Assembly (NCBI GenBank): GCA_000934455.1 | Contig: KN882736.1 | Span: 57,960-95,930 of the forward strand | Origin: Apostichopus parvimensis | Lineage: Eukaryota; Echinodermata; Holothuroidea; Aspidochirotida; Stichopodidae | Direction: 5' to 3' | DNA length: 37,971 nt | Shown: in pieces, positions 10,701 through 20,700 of the stretch | Numbering within the stretch: the first letter of the stretch is position 1 | Layout: every line of letters begins with the position of its first letter | Notes under the pieces: generated by a model | Seen by the model: only the letters and a program-made list of their open reading frames with translations | The model's database searches: none | Told to the model about the DNA's origin: nothing | Program-made: the position numbers and the translations under genes

Positions 10701-11141
10701 GACTTTATGGTATGATTTGCAAACAATATAGTAACTGACTTCAACATGACTTTTGAGCTATGAGGGACAAACCTTGGCTTTCAACGTAGAATGTGCAAAT
10801 CATTTATTCACAGACGATGTTATCTACAATACACATATGTTACTTTGAGATATCGGTCTACCCTTTCATAAAGGAAGAGCGGATAATCTGGCAAATATTA
10901 CATACCTTCTTATTAACGTTACTAAGATGGTAGGAAAAGTTTTCTTTGGAATATTCGTTTATTTGCCTATTTTTTATTACTATTCTGTCGTTCGTATAAC
11001 ATGTTTTCATCTTTCAATCCATAGGGCTACTTCTTTATAGCCAACGCGGTTGTTTCATACGCATGCGCATTCGCCTTGTCACTTCTTATCGAGGGACCAA
11101 CAATTGGACTAGAGAAAGCACTGCTGAAGAGATTCAAGTGA
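7590..11141 (+). CDS. Nose-resistant-to-fluoxetine-6-like acyltransferase-3 protein, C-terminal half (5 exons)
   Basis: A multi-pass membrane protein of the NRF-6 / acyltransferase-3 family. In C. elegans NRF-6 is linked to drug and lipid uptake; its biochemical reaction is poorly known. Exons are 7590-7703, 8767-8914, 9483-9669, 10364-10506 and 11025-11141, all with GT/AG junctions and matching phases, giving 235 residues to TGA. Visible blocks are a helix then GYWGYPLGNYRIPYNNR, the family's K-P-W-x-R-x-QAYMVGVFVGYAL region, two helices around WFNR-like FGFNRFLFSACIGW, and FLSWSFWQPFSRLTFGAYLIHPM, which matches the FGAYLIHP hallmark. It ends in a last helix and EGPTIGLEKALLKRFK. The first exon begins in mid-protein with one base of a split codon. 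The N-terminal domain and first half of the acyltransferase domain were not found upstream, so this is either a gene whose 5' exons lie outside the window with the transporter nested in an intron, or a fragment. Confidence 0.85.
7755..8695. repeat. ~30-bp minisatellite in NRF-6-like intron a
   Basis: Close to thirty imperfect copies of ATTGATAATTGGAATTTAAA + CGGCCATCTC fill almost the whole intron between exons a and b. Sub-variants alternate (AATTTAAACGG versus AAATCAAATGG), suggesting a higher-order arrangement. Confidence 0.9.
8767..8914 (+). CDS. NRF-6-like exon b
   Basis: Acceptor TGTTAG|ACC, donor CACTG|GTAAAG. Encodes PYNNRTASYPPDADRTYAK, then PWCRIQAYMVGVFVGYALY. Confidence 0.85.
8933..8962. 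repeat. CT-rich simple repeat (CTCTCTCCAC)
   Basis: A short pyrimidine tract soon after the donor of exon b. Confidence 0.6.
9483..9669 (+). CDS. NRF-6-like exon c
   Basis: Acceptor TTCAAG|GTA, donor GGCG|GTAAGT. Encodes two helices (VWNIFGWCLSFAVIFILIF... and FGFNRFLFSACIGWVTF). Confidence 0.85.
9670..10363. other. NRF-6-like intron c, no further feature
   Basis: Unique-looking intron sequence. Frames inside it show no protein similarity that I recognise. Confidence 0.5.
10364..10506 (+). CDS. NRF-6-like exon d
   Basis: Acceptor CCACCAG|GAC, donor AAACG|GTAATT. Encodes FLSWSFWQPFSRLTFGAYLI followed by HPM, the strongest family match. Confidence 0.9.
11025..11141 (+). CDS. NRF-6-like terminal exon
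   Basis: Acceptor CCATAG|GGC. Encodes the last helix, GYFFIANAVVSYACAFALSL, and EGPTIGLEKALLKRFK, then TGA at 11139-11141. Confidence 0.85.
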   Translation, partial: GYFFIANAVVSYACAFALSLLIEGPTIGLEKALLKRFK

Positions 11142-11484
11142 TAAACCATATATATTATCGGATATTACGGATATGGAAAGTAGGGTTCGATATGAAATCG
11201 TGGTACACTCTCAAAAGTAAATTTTCTGGGAACACTATAGGGTTCGAAAAAGACCATGGTACACTATCAACAATAAATGTTCTGGAATATATAATTCGAT
11301 AAGGAACCATGGTACACTCTCAAATGTAGATGTTCTGAAAATAGGATTCGATACCATGGTACTCTATAAGAAGTAAATGTTCTGGAATATAGGTATCGAT
11401 ATGGAACCATGGTACATTGTCAGAAGTAAGGGTTCTTGAGTATAAAGGATTCGATATTAAGCCATGGTACACTCTCAGAAGTAA

Positions 11485-11879
11485 NNNNNNNNNNNNNNNN
11501 NNNNNNNNNNNNNNNNNNNNNNNNNNNNNNNNNNNNNNNNNNNNNNNNNNNNNNNNNNNNNNNNNNNNNNNNNNNNNNNNNNNNNNNNNNNNNNNNNNNN
11601 NNNNNNNNNNNNNNNNNNNNNNNNNNNNNNNNNNNNNNNNNNNNNNNNNNNNNNNNNNNNNNNNNNNNNNNNNNNNNNNNNNNNNNNNNNNNNNNNNNNN
11701 NNNNNNNNNNNNNNNNNNNNNNNNNNNNNNNNNNNNNNNNNNNNNNNNNNNNNNNNNNNNNNNNNNNNNNNNNNNNNNNNNNNNNNNNNNNNNNNNNNNN
11801 NNNNNNNNNNNNNNNNNNNNNNNNNNNNNNNNNNNNNNNNNNNNNNNNNNNNNNNNNNNNNNNNNNNNNNNNNNNNNNN
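11485..11879. other. Assembly gap (395 N)
   Basis: A run of N inside the 52-bp minisatellite. The true array length is unknown. Frames that run through the gap are meaningless. Confidence 0.99.
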
Positions 11880-11894
11880 AAATTACACCAACAA

Positions 11895-12085
11895 AATGTG
11901 ACAAATGTCAATAGGTAGATGAGAGCGCAATAAAAAAGTCATTAATCGCGAATAAGTAAAAAGTGGTAAAAAGCAGAGCCGTATATACGGCTCTGGTAAA
12001 AAGCTGAAAAGGGCGCCAGCAGTCCATTTGAGCCCGTCAGGGGGGGGGGCATCCGCCCCCCTGACTGTATGGACGCTCCGCCACT
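11895..12085. repeat. Insert with two short palindromes inside the minisatellite
   Basis: The unit pattern is broken here. AGAGCCGTATATACGGCTCT (about 11974-11993) and GTCAGGGGGG...CCCCCCTGAC (about 12038-12065) are both self-complementary. It is likely a small mobile-element remnant. Confidence 0.5.
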
Positions 12086-12727
12086 GATTCGATAAAGAAC
12101 CATGGTACACTGTCAGAGGAAAATGTTCTAAAAAATAGGATTCGATATGAAACCATGGTACTCTCAGAAGTAAATGTTCTAGGATTCGATAAGGAACCGC
12201 ATGGTACACTGTCAGAAGAAAATATTCTGGTATATAGGATTCGATAAGGAACTATTGTACATTCTCCGATGTAAATGTTCTGGAATGTTGGATTCTATAA
12301 GTAACCATGGTGCTCTATTAGGTGTTGTGAACTGTACTATCGTGTTCGATTAGACAAGAAGTAGTGAATGGGATGTTGGATCAGATAAGCTATATAATGG
12401 CTAAGTAGCTATTTCGATTGCAAGATTCGAACCACAGTAAACATAAACCATGGTAGAATAAGAGAGTAAATGACCTGGAATATTGGATTCGATATTGTGC
12501 CATGGTATGCTGCCATAAGTAGTGAGTTGTACCGGTAACACATGATTCGATAAGATGTAAAGGAACTGGAATAGAAGGTCCTGATAAAATGATTATTATA
12601 TAACCTTGGAACGCAGTTGGAACATGTGAAGATACGTATGATTAAAGTGAGATCATCGAAACTGAAACGTGATATCTATTATGGAGGGTTCTTAATTTCA
12701 TCAGTTAAACATACAACAACAAAAAGA

Positions 12728-13256
12728 CAGATTATAATGTTGTCACACATCACAAAATGATTGTGCTTTACCTAATAAAATGAATAAATTTCAAAAGTTA
12801 CTATCTCAGAACTGGATCAGACGAAAGAACAGAATTTTATCATAAGTTAGTATCAAAACAAGTACTATTTAAAATATCGACAAATTTATACTCACCGCTG
12901 CTAATTGTTGCCTGTGTAGTATGCAAATACTGTATTTATCTAGACTGAGTTCATGAAAGAACAGTAAGTCATCAGAAGATTGTACCAAATAGCTGCTCAC
13001 ATCTATAAAATTCCATGGTAATGGTTGTTGTATGTATAATCCGTTCAGATATCACTAAAGGCTTAACCCGCATTCTTTGTTAACCTTTGTAATGTTGCCT
13101 CTTTTTCCCTGCTTGCTTCTCTTTCATCGCATTGATGCCTTTTAAAGAGTTGAAACTATAAAAGAATTCTTCTCCATTGTCAATTGTCTATGTCGCCATT
13201 ACTAGCATGCAATTCATTGCAGGCTGTTGCGTTTCAGGGCAGATCTTTCTTAAAAG
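12728..13256 (+). repeat. Left arm of long inverted repeat
   Basis: Outer end CAGATTATAATGTTGTCACA..., inner end ...CAGGGCAGATCTTTCTTAA. Paired with 15509-16049. Confidence 0.8.
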
Positions 13257-13539
13257 GGATTTAACATGACTTCTACATGTGGTGCTATCTTCCAAAGAAT
13301 TGGGAAAAAAGAAGGTAATAACTTTTCCTATCATATTGAGTTATTTTGGGTAATTTTAAGATTTTTTGTACTCTTTTTTTAATTTACAAAAATGGCGACG
13401 TTTTTTCTTTTCGTGGGTCACATAAAGGGTTTATACACCCTTCATCCCCACCTCCTTTCGGATCTGCGCCTGCCTGTTTACTGTATAGTTTTTATACAGT
13501 TATACAATACTATACAGGGCTAGTGCTGTACTGCAGGCT

Positions 13540-13640
13540 ACTGTGATACGTGTATTATGCTATGATATGCTATGCTACGCTATTCCGTGCCGTATCGTGT
13601 CGTATCATGCTCTGCTAAGCCATACCATACCATGCTATGA
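13540..13640. repeat. Imperfect (ATGCT)n pentamer repeat
   Basis: TATGCTATGATATGCTATGC-type pentamers for ~100 bp. Lies inside the interval between the long inverted arms. Confidence 0.7.
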
Positions 13641-14109
13641 CCATGTTATCGTTCATGGAAGCAACGCAAACATCAATTCACTTTTCTTCACTTTTTTTCA
13701 TTTTTATGTTAATTATTTTATGCTTGGATATTTGTGCTGTAATTGAAACGACAGCTCTGATTCATTTTGGCAGGAAAAATAAGGGAGGTACATCGAACAC
13801 TTTGCTGTGGCACTTATATAAAGGTACAAAGATAACATCACGTACAAATATATATATTAAATACAATGTTACATGTGATTCCGTTGTACCCTTTGAAGCT
13901 CAACAAAAGCGAAGACAGAGATCACCTGTCCCAAACAAACGAATCAGATTTATAGCCTTGTTCTACTCTTTCCAATAGCAGGACAACTTTTATTTAATTA
14001 AGTTATTTTTAATGTATGATAGAAAATATTGATATTTTGGACTCATTGATATAACATCATCTCTCACCATTCGTTCAGGAATGTCAGTCTAGAAACGACG
14101 TATGTGATA

Positions 14110-14345
14110 TATTTGGGGGGAGGGGGTCAGTGTGGAGAGGTAGAGAGGCGATGAAATACCCGCCACACCCCCTCCCCTCCCCCCACCCCCGAAACAGCAT
14201 CTTCAAGCTTTAGTTAGGTCGTCAGTTAGCGGTGTGTAGTTTGGTTAGATGTATATCAGTCTGTAGTAGTCGCTGTTACATTTATGTTGGCTGTATCTGT
14301 TCAGTTCAGCACTCCTCCCAACTCCCAGCCCCCCCCCCCCCTCGC
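14110..14345. repeat. G-rich and C-rich tracts
   Basis: GGGGGGAGGGGG near 14116, a CCCCTCCCC block near 14168 and a C12 run near 14330 alternate here. No gene. Confidence 0.6.
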
Positions 14346-14991
14346 CTTACCCTCTAAATGCTGCCTCTACCTTTTTCATCCCTCTCTATCCACCTTTCTC
14401 GTCACAGTCACTTAGAGCAAGATGCGTGCTTGGAAGTGCATAATTTTATCACAATAATATAGCTTGCAAATTAATGACGTTATAGGAAAACATATTCAGA
14501 AAGAAATTGAGAACGGTTTTTGGGGGGAGGTTAGCTCTGTACAAATGATGATAGCAATTAAATATTAAATTTTAACTATTTCTTTCCCTAACTTTTAAGG
14601 CTCCTTTGAAATCTAGCTTAGAGATGGTTAGTCTTTGCAGTTTGTTGTTGTATTTTCTTCATCAGTGGAAATTGTATTTCACTGAAGGAAATGCCATTTC
14701 ATTTTAAGTAGTTGTCAATTTTACTTAAGTAGAAATTGGAAAATATTGGTCTCTATTTTTCTTAAGTCGAATACAATTCGATTTAAGTAAAATCCAAATT
14801 CAACTCCTAGAAGCTCCTCGTTTAAGACGCGTAATGTCTCCTTTGAACCCAAATAAAAAATTTCCTGACATAAAGCACGTACACTAATGATAACAATATG
14901 AGGGAACCTGTCCAACCAATCACAGTTTGACCATCTGGAAGATACAAAACACTTGACTAATTAACATCACGAAGAGAATAGTCTCAGTAGA

Positions 14992-15125
14992 ACGGTGGCT
15001 TAATAAGGCCACAGAAAATAATAAGTGTCCCCAAATCTCAAAATTGTGACTTTTTAATCTCAAAATGTTGACTTTTTATCTCAATTTCTTTCAATTTCAT
15101 TTATATGTCTCCATTAAGCCACCGT
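14992..15125. mobile_element. 134-bp MITE with ACGGTGGCTTAAT inverted ends
   Basis: Ends ACGGTGGCTTAAT and ATTAAGCCACCGT are perfect inverted repeats of 13 bp. The inside is AT-rich with repeated CTCAAAAT.TTGACTTTTTA. No coding capacity, so a non-autonomous DNA element. Confidence 0.7.
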
Positions 15126-15508
15126 ACTGTACCTACTGAAACCTGCCCCCGTTCTGACAGTGTTAAATCTGAAAAATAGATAGCGCTTATATTAAAAGCA
15201 CCAACATATATCAACCATTTAGCTATGAGTAACCTTTATTGGAAAAGGTTATGACTGTTTTTTATTTCATATTCCAGCTAGAAAAATATAAGGAATATTA
15301 CCGATGCGAATTCTTTATTGCCTGTTTTTCACTTCGTTTTAATTTTTGTTGAGTTGAGTTGAAGTTTACTTTTCATTTTGCCGTATTTCATTCCTCCATC
15401 GAGAGGTAAGCTGAGATTGAACTGGCAAGAATTGTACTATATAGGCCCAACAAAATGTTGCGATGAATCTTGTGGGTTTATAGAATTAGAGCCTGCATGG
15501 TGGGAGAA

Positions 15509-16049
15509 GGGTTAAGAAAGATCTGTCCTGAAACGCAACAGCCTGCAATGAATTGCATGCTAGTGATGGCGACATATAGACTATTAACAATGGAGAAGAA
15601 TTCTTTTATAGTTTCAACTCTTTAAAAGGTTTTAATGCGATAAAAGAGAAGCAAACACGGGAGAAGAGGCAACATTACAAAGATTTACAAAGAATGCGGG
15701 TTAAGGCTTTAGTGATATCTGAACAGATTATACATACAACAACATTACCCTGGAAATTGATAGAGGTGTGAGCAGCTATTTGGTACAATCTTCTGATCGC
15801 CTATACTGTTATTTCATGAACTCATCATGAATATATGCAGTATTTGTATACTATGCAGGTAACAATTAGCAGCAGTGAGTATAAATTTGTCGATATTTTT
15901 TAAATAGTACTTGTTTTGATACTAACTTATGATAAAAATTCGGTTCTTTCGTCGGATCCGGTTCTGAGATAGAAACTTTTGAAATAAATTTTTATTTTAT
16001 TCGGAGATACTGAATATTGTTGTGATGTGTGAAAACAATTAACAATCTG
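15509..16049 (-). repeat. Right arm of long inverted repeat
   Basis: Reverse-complement counterpart of 12728-13256; outer end ...GATGTGTGAAAACAATTAAC + AATCTG. Confidence 0.8.
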
Positions 16050-17580
16050 TAGCTCTGAGGTCGTTGAAGCATGTTAAGAATAGCGCTCTCTATTAGAAAT
16101 GCCTCCCAAAAACGAAGCATTGAACTCCAACTCTTGGCTTGGTCAATCTTCTATTTTCCCTTTTTTGTCACAGAGATTCTGCTATATATTAGTTTGTTTT
16201 TACTATTATAACTTTTATTATACAGTTCACTGTATCAAATAAGCTAGTGTAGCAAATTAAAGTGGAACTCAGAAATTAATAGCTTTTATCTATATAGTGT
16301 CACTAAATGTCAGAAGTTAAAGGGATGTTGTTTGTTGACTTCTAATATGTCGCTAATTATTTGATATCTGCTATATACCGAATTCCTAACTTCACAGCTT
16401 TCCCACATGACTCAGTAAATACGACAATTGCTTAAAAAATTAATGTTCATTGCATCCTTTGTCCTTTACTTTTGCCAGGACTAAGAAGTTATTTTTTTAC
16501 CTATAGGCAATACGAAAACCCACATTACAGACGAACATGGGGTTACCAAGCTCAATATTTCATTGGTAACACACTATACCTATAAATGGCTCGCAATTGA
16601 CTGACACAATGATTTAATGTGGTCTCTATAAGGGCCCGTAGCCTAGGTCTCACTATAGATAAATGACACTGCACTGGATAGATGACACGTTAACCCATGC
16701 ATGGCATCTTCATTTCCGTTTCCATGACAATGCGGATTTATAGCAACGAGAACCCAAAGTTTGATGATTGTACTCACCAGTACTATACAGTAAAGGGGAA
16801 CGACGCAGATTTGACGGAGATTAGAGAGGGTAGGGTGACGGGGGTGGGGCGTGGATTAACCAATGTATACGAGTAGGCTACCTTCAATTATTTCAGTGCA
16901 GTGAAAAATATGGGTTCTTAGTCAACCCCGCCACCCCCCTCCATCCCTGTGGGGTAAAAATCTTAACTTATTCTTTGAAGGCTTAATTAGTTGTAGAAAA
17001 TTGCCTCTCAAGCTCTCCAGTTTTCGCACCACGTGTAAATAGGTTCGTGCCCTTCTGTATATCCAAGCTACCAAAAGAAACGTGATTTGCTAACATAATT
17101 TTAAAATGTTTTCCTATTACTTTTTGGTTCTTTTCCTAAGATTCACGTAGGCCTACTGTGTAACTGTTGTCAACTTACAAATCATACAGAACTAGTCCAA
17201 ACCATTCTTAAAAATCACTCTTGCCAAATAACGATGATTGGGTACATAAGAACCAGTACAACGTTTATTAAACCACCGATCGGGTAGGCCTACAGTAATT
17301 TATAGATCTATAATTATTTAAATGGTAAATCATTACCCCAATAATTAATAACCCCTCTTATTTATCGGGTAAATCATATAATTAATCTATCCCGCCGAAT
17401 AAGCAAGAACGGCCTTATTGAACCGACGATCGGAGCTCCCACAGATATAATTAAATACCGCCACTATTTAGAGGGAAATTCCCATACATACACGTGAACA
17501 CGACAGCCAGAAAATTAAAATCAATAACAGATTTAGGTCTGCATTTCGACCACAGAAATTTCTGTGATGTTGACAGTTCG
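16050..17580. other. Spacer upstream of the reductase gene
   Basis: No coding exon recognised. A G-rich stretch lies near 16828-16855, and purine or pyrimidine tracts lie elsewhere. The promoter of the reductase should be near the right end. Confidence 0.5.
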
Positions 17581-17587
17581 GTGAACC

Positions 17588-17595
17588 GCGCATGC
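17588..17595. promoter_or_regulatory. NRF-1-like GCGCATGC motif upstream of the reductase start
   Basis: CCGCGCATGCAAG lies about 100 bp before the reductase ATG. It matches most of the NRF-1 consensus. NRF-1 controls many nuclear genes for mitochondrial function in animals. The match is imperfect at the 3' end, so the role is inferred. Confidence 0.3.
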
Positions 17596-17691
17596 AAGAC
17601 ATTTTCGTTCTGCAGTGACTAGTGTTATTGTTTAGCGAGCCTACAGCAGATGTGCATTTAATTATCTAGCAAAACATTTGAGCCAATCAAT

Positions 17692-17770
17692 ATGACTGAA
17701 ACGTTAAAAGTAGGTTTTATCGGCAGTGGGAACATTGCCCAGGCAATTATCGGAGGGGCAATCAAAGCAG
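17692..17770 (+). CDS. P5C reductase exon 1
   Basis: ATG then TETLKVGFIGSGNIAQAIIG; nucleotide-binding GxGxxA. Donor AAGCAG|GTGAGA, phase 1. Confidence 0.92.
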
Positions 17771-20700
17771 GTGAGACCCAAAGAGTAACATTTTGGTAAG
17801 TTAAGCCGCAGGCTACCAAGGTAACACTGCAACACGTGCATAATAATATGCTAGGCGGCTAGGTCTTTCCAAAACCTATGTATGCATGTGTGTTACTGTT
17901 AGACGTAAGTACGTGCAATTTATATGACAGTGTATAGGCCTAGGCCAAATCAAAGCCAAGGGATATTATTTTACTTTCAAATAAAGTGGAGTTACAGACT
18001 TGGTGATTATTTTCTTACTCTGTCTTAACAGTGACACCCGACATCATCATGTTTAATTTCGTGCAAGTTATATTATACTAGAAATAGAATAGCATAGGTA
18101 ATTTTCTGCCATTTGGAAGCAGTGAAGACTGTCCCTAACTTAAGTTGAATCTAACGTAAATTAACCATTTTTACCCCACGAAATCTGGGGACATGGTGCG
18201 GACTTCAAGGGTTAGTAACCGCACTTAACATTTAAATGGAGCAGTGGAATTTGGAGGGCCTGTAAGTGTTTAGAGGTTATTTATAAGGATAATAATGACA
18301 TACACATGGCCAATATATTTCCGATCAAAACTTAGGCCTAGAGAAACTGCAGAAGATTTGCAATTAAAAGTCAATTGACTCAAAGGCATTGAAGACTCGC
18401 CCAAAAGTGCGTGCCACCCTCTGAAAAAAAGTTAACTTTCCGTAGCTTGCAAGTGAAGTTTTCTTCTTATCGCTACAAAATGCAGACAGTAATGAAACGC
18501 GATACCTTGTTATCTTTTATCTGGACCTGAGAATGGATTTCCATCACTGCTGTGTACACTGTGTTGTGGGTAATGACCGTAGCTACATGTATTGACTGTA
18601 CACTAGTGTCTGATTACTGACGGTAGCAAGCTGTGTGTGTATTTTCTGGGATCGATGGTGGTGTCTAACACTTCTGTTACACCTCATTCAAAACTAGGTC
18701 AGATAACCGGCATGAGACGTTTCTTTGAGGGCAAGTCTTCACTCCCTTTAAGAGACCATGAAAAGTGTCTAAAATGTAGCGAGACTCTTGTTAAACCCAG
18801 AAGAGTTGGTAGGTCTGCAGAGGTATTTGTTTTAACCTAATTAAACTAGACTGATTGTTGACATTTGTATATTAAAAGTATTCTTGATATTTAAATCATC
18901 TGTTTACAACATAACAGACAGGTGTCAGACCTGTGGAAAATATGCTGACAATCAGTCAAATTTCTTTCTTATTTAATGCACTCTGCAAGACAAAAAAAAA
19001 AAACACAAAAAAACATGAGCAGGTACCAAATATATGTAGTCATACTTTGAGGAGGTTGTACCTGTGGGTTTAGGGCAGGCCTGTTTATGGTAGGAGGTTT
19101 CGACATAACCGATGTACAATGTGCATGTTAGAGCTTTCTGATCTCTTATTTAACCATGAAGTGTAAAATACCCCATTTCATGGGGAGAGGGTACATCCTT
19201 GGGTGTTGTTGAGCCCATGAAATTTTCAATGTGGCTCATACGATCCATTTTGTCCGACCTCCCTCCCTCTCGTCCCACCCCAAGAATTTTACGTTCTTGT
19301 TCTGTATTTTCGTGGCATGGAGGTCATGTTACATTGCAAAATGCAAACACATCCTTTGTTGTAAATTTTACCTTCTAATTGTACAATTCTCAAAATTTGC
19401 ATCTCTGCATATTTCACCCGTTTTTTTTTTTCTTCTCCTTTTTCAGGTAACTTGCAACCATCTCAAATCAAAACTAGTGCTCCAAGCGATAGAAATTTCA
19501 GCAAAATCCAGGTACAGTTTTAGTCATACCCTCCCTGAAAGTACTTTTGTGAACTTCTAGCCAAATGTTTCAGCTCGATTTAATTTGCTTGACCTTAAAG
19601 GAACAATTAGTTATCTAAATATTCATGTTAAGCTGTTACTTTGGCTAAAAAGCCCATAATGTAATATGGGCACTGCCAGGTTGGTCACTCCCAAATGTAT
19701 AAAAATGCATGATAATTACATTTCAGCATTGACGAGTATTCTAGTTGTTTTCCTTTTTACATATATCTGAAAAATGAAGTCAATCCGATGTTGGGAATGG
19801 CTGCAAAAAATCCTCAAACTCTTCGATTTAGTTAAAACAAAAATTGTGCTTTGCTTGATGACTGGGTTGAATAATGCTGGGTTGAATAATGTAGGCTTGC
19901 TTAAATGGATGTTCAGGTGGCGGGCAATTAAGTACTTTTTCCCTAAAGAGAAATATTCTTCAATGTTAGTTGGCTTTACTCCCTTCTAAATATATTTAGT
20001 CCTTAAACTTAAGATAAAAGTAACCTTGAAAGGATGTAAACTATTTTAACATTTTGAACCATCCCTCATTGCCAGTAGAGTGGATCATAGTAGGCAGCCT
20101 AACCTTTTCTTTTCTTTTATCATTTTCTTGTTGAATATTTCTTTTGATAAATGTGATACATCATTTGGAATGTTAGATTGCCTGACAAAGTTATCTGTAT
20201 TTTGCTACTTTTTTGGTAGAAATATTATAAATAAAGAAAATAGACAAAAAGCAGATGGAAGTTTTGCAACATAAATTTGGCAAGCTTTTAATAAAGTATA
20301 GTCAAGACATTTACAATTTGTTGAACCATTAAAATTCCAAGAGTGGAGTTTTCTTAAATTTCCCTTACAAAAGAGTCTGTTAATAATACTAAATGAAAGC
20401 AACAGATAGGCCTAGCAATTTGTGAACACTAATTTTGTGAATAAAACAGAAAACACCGCCATGTCATTGTAAGACAACAATCGCATTTAGAAATCAACTT
20501 CGTCATGATTTATCATCTATTGATTATGTGCAGGTGTTGTCAAAATCTTACTCTGGTTGCTTGGCAATCCAAAGTTTTTGTCAAGTCATTTTGGCACATG
20601 TATCATTCAAGCTTTTAATCGCAAATAATACACAATCTTTTTTCTTTTTCTTTTCTTACTCAAAAGGAATTTAAAGTAGCGACGACTACTGACAATTGTG

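Larger units (their letters stand above)
11160..12560. repeat. ~52-bp minisatellite with CCATGG core, interrupted by a gap
   Basis: Tandem units of the form GGATTCGATA.GGAACCATGG + TACACTCTCAGAAGTAAATG + TTCTGGAATATA start about 20 bp after the NRF-6-like stop codon and continue past the N gap. Units decay toward 12560. Between about 11895 and 12085 a different insert breaks the array. Confidence 0.9.
12728..16049. mobile_element. 3.3-kb structure with ~530-bp terminal inverted arms
   Basis: 12728-13256 reappears as its reverse complement at 15509-16049 with moderate divergence. For example GCATGCAATTCATTGCAGGC at 13207 matches the opposite strand near 15540. The ~2.25 kb between the arms has no recognisable transposase. 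A smaller MITE (14992-15125) is nested inside. It could be a foldback-type non-autonomous element or an inverted duplication. No clear target-site duplication was seen. Confidence 0.7.

Noticed and set aside
11320..11918. Four long frames across 11320-11918
   Set aside because: Most of each is the N gap; the ends are minisatellite sequence.
13346..13978. Plus-strand frames of 66-113 codons between the inverted arms, as a possible transposase
   Set aside because: Composition is low-complexity and partly from the ATGCT repeat; no transposase motif is visible.
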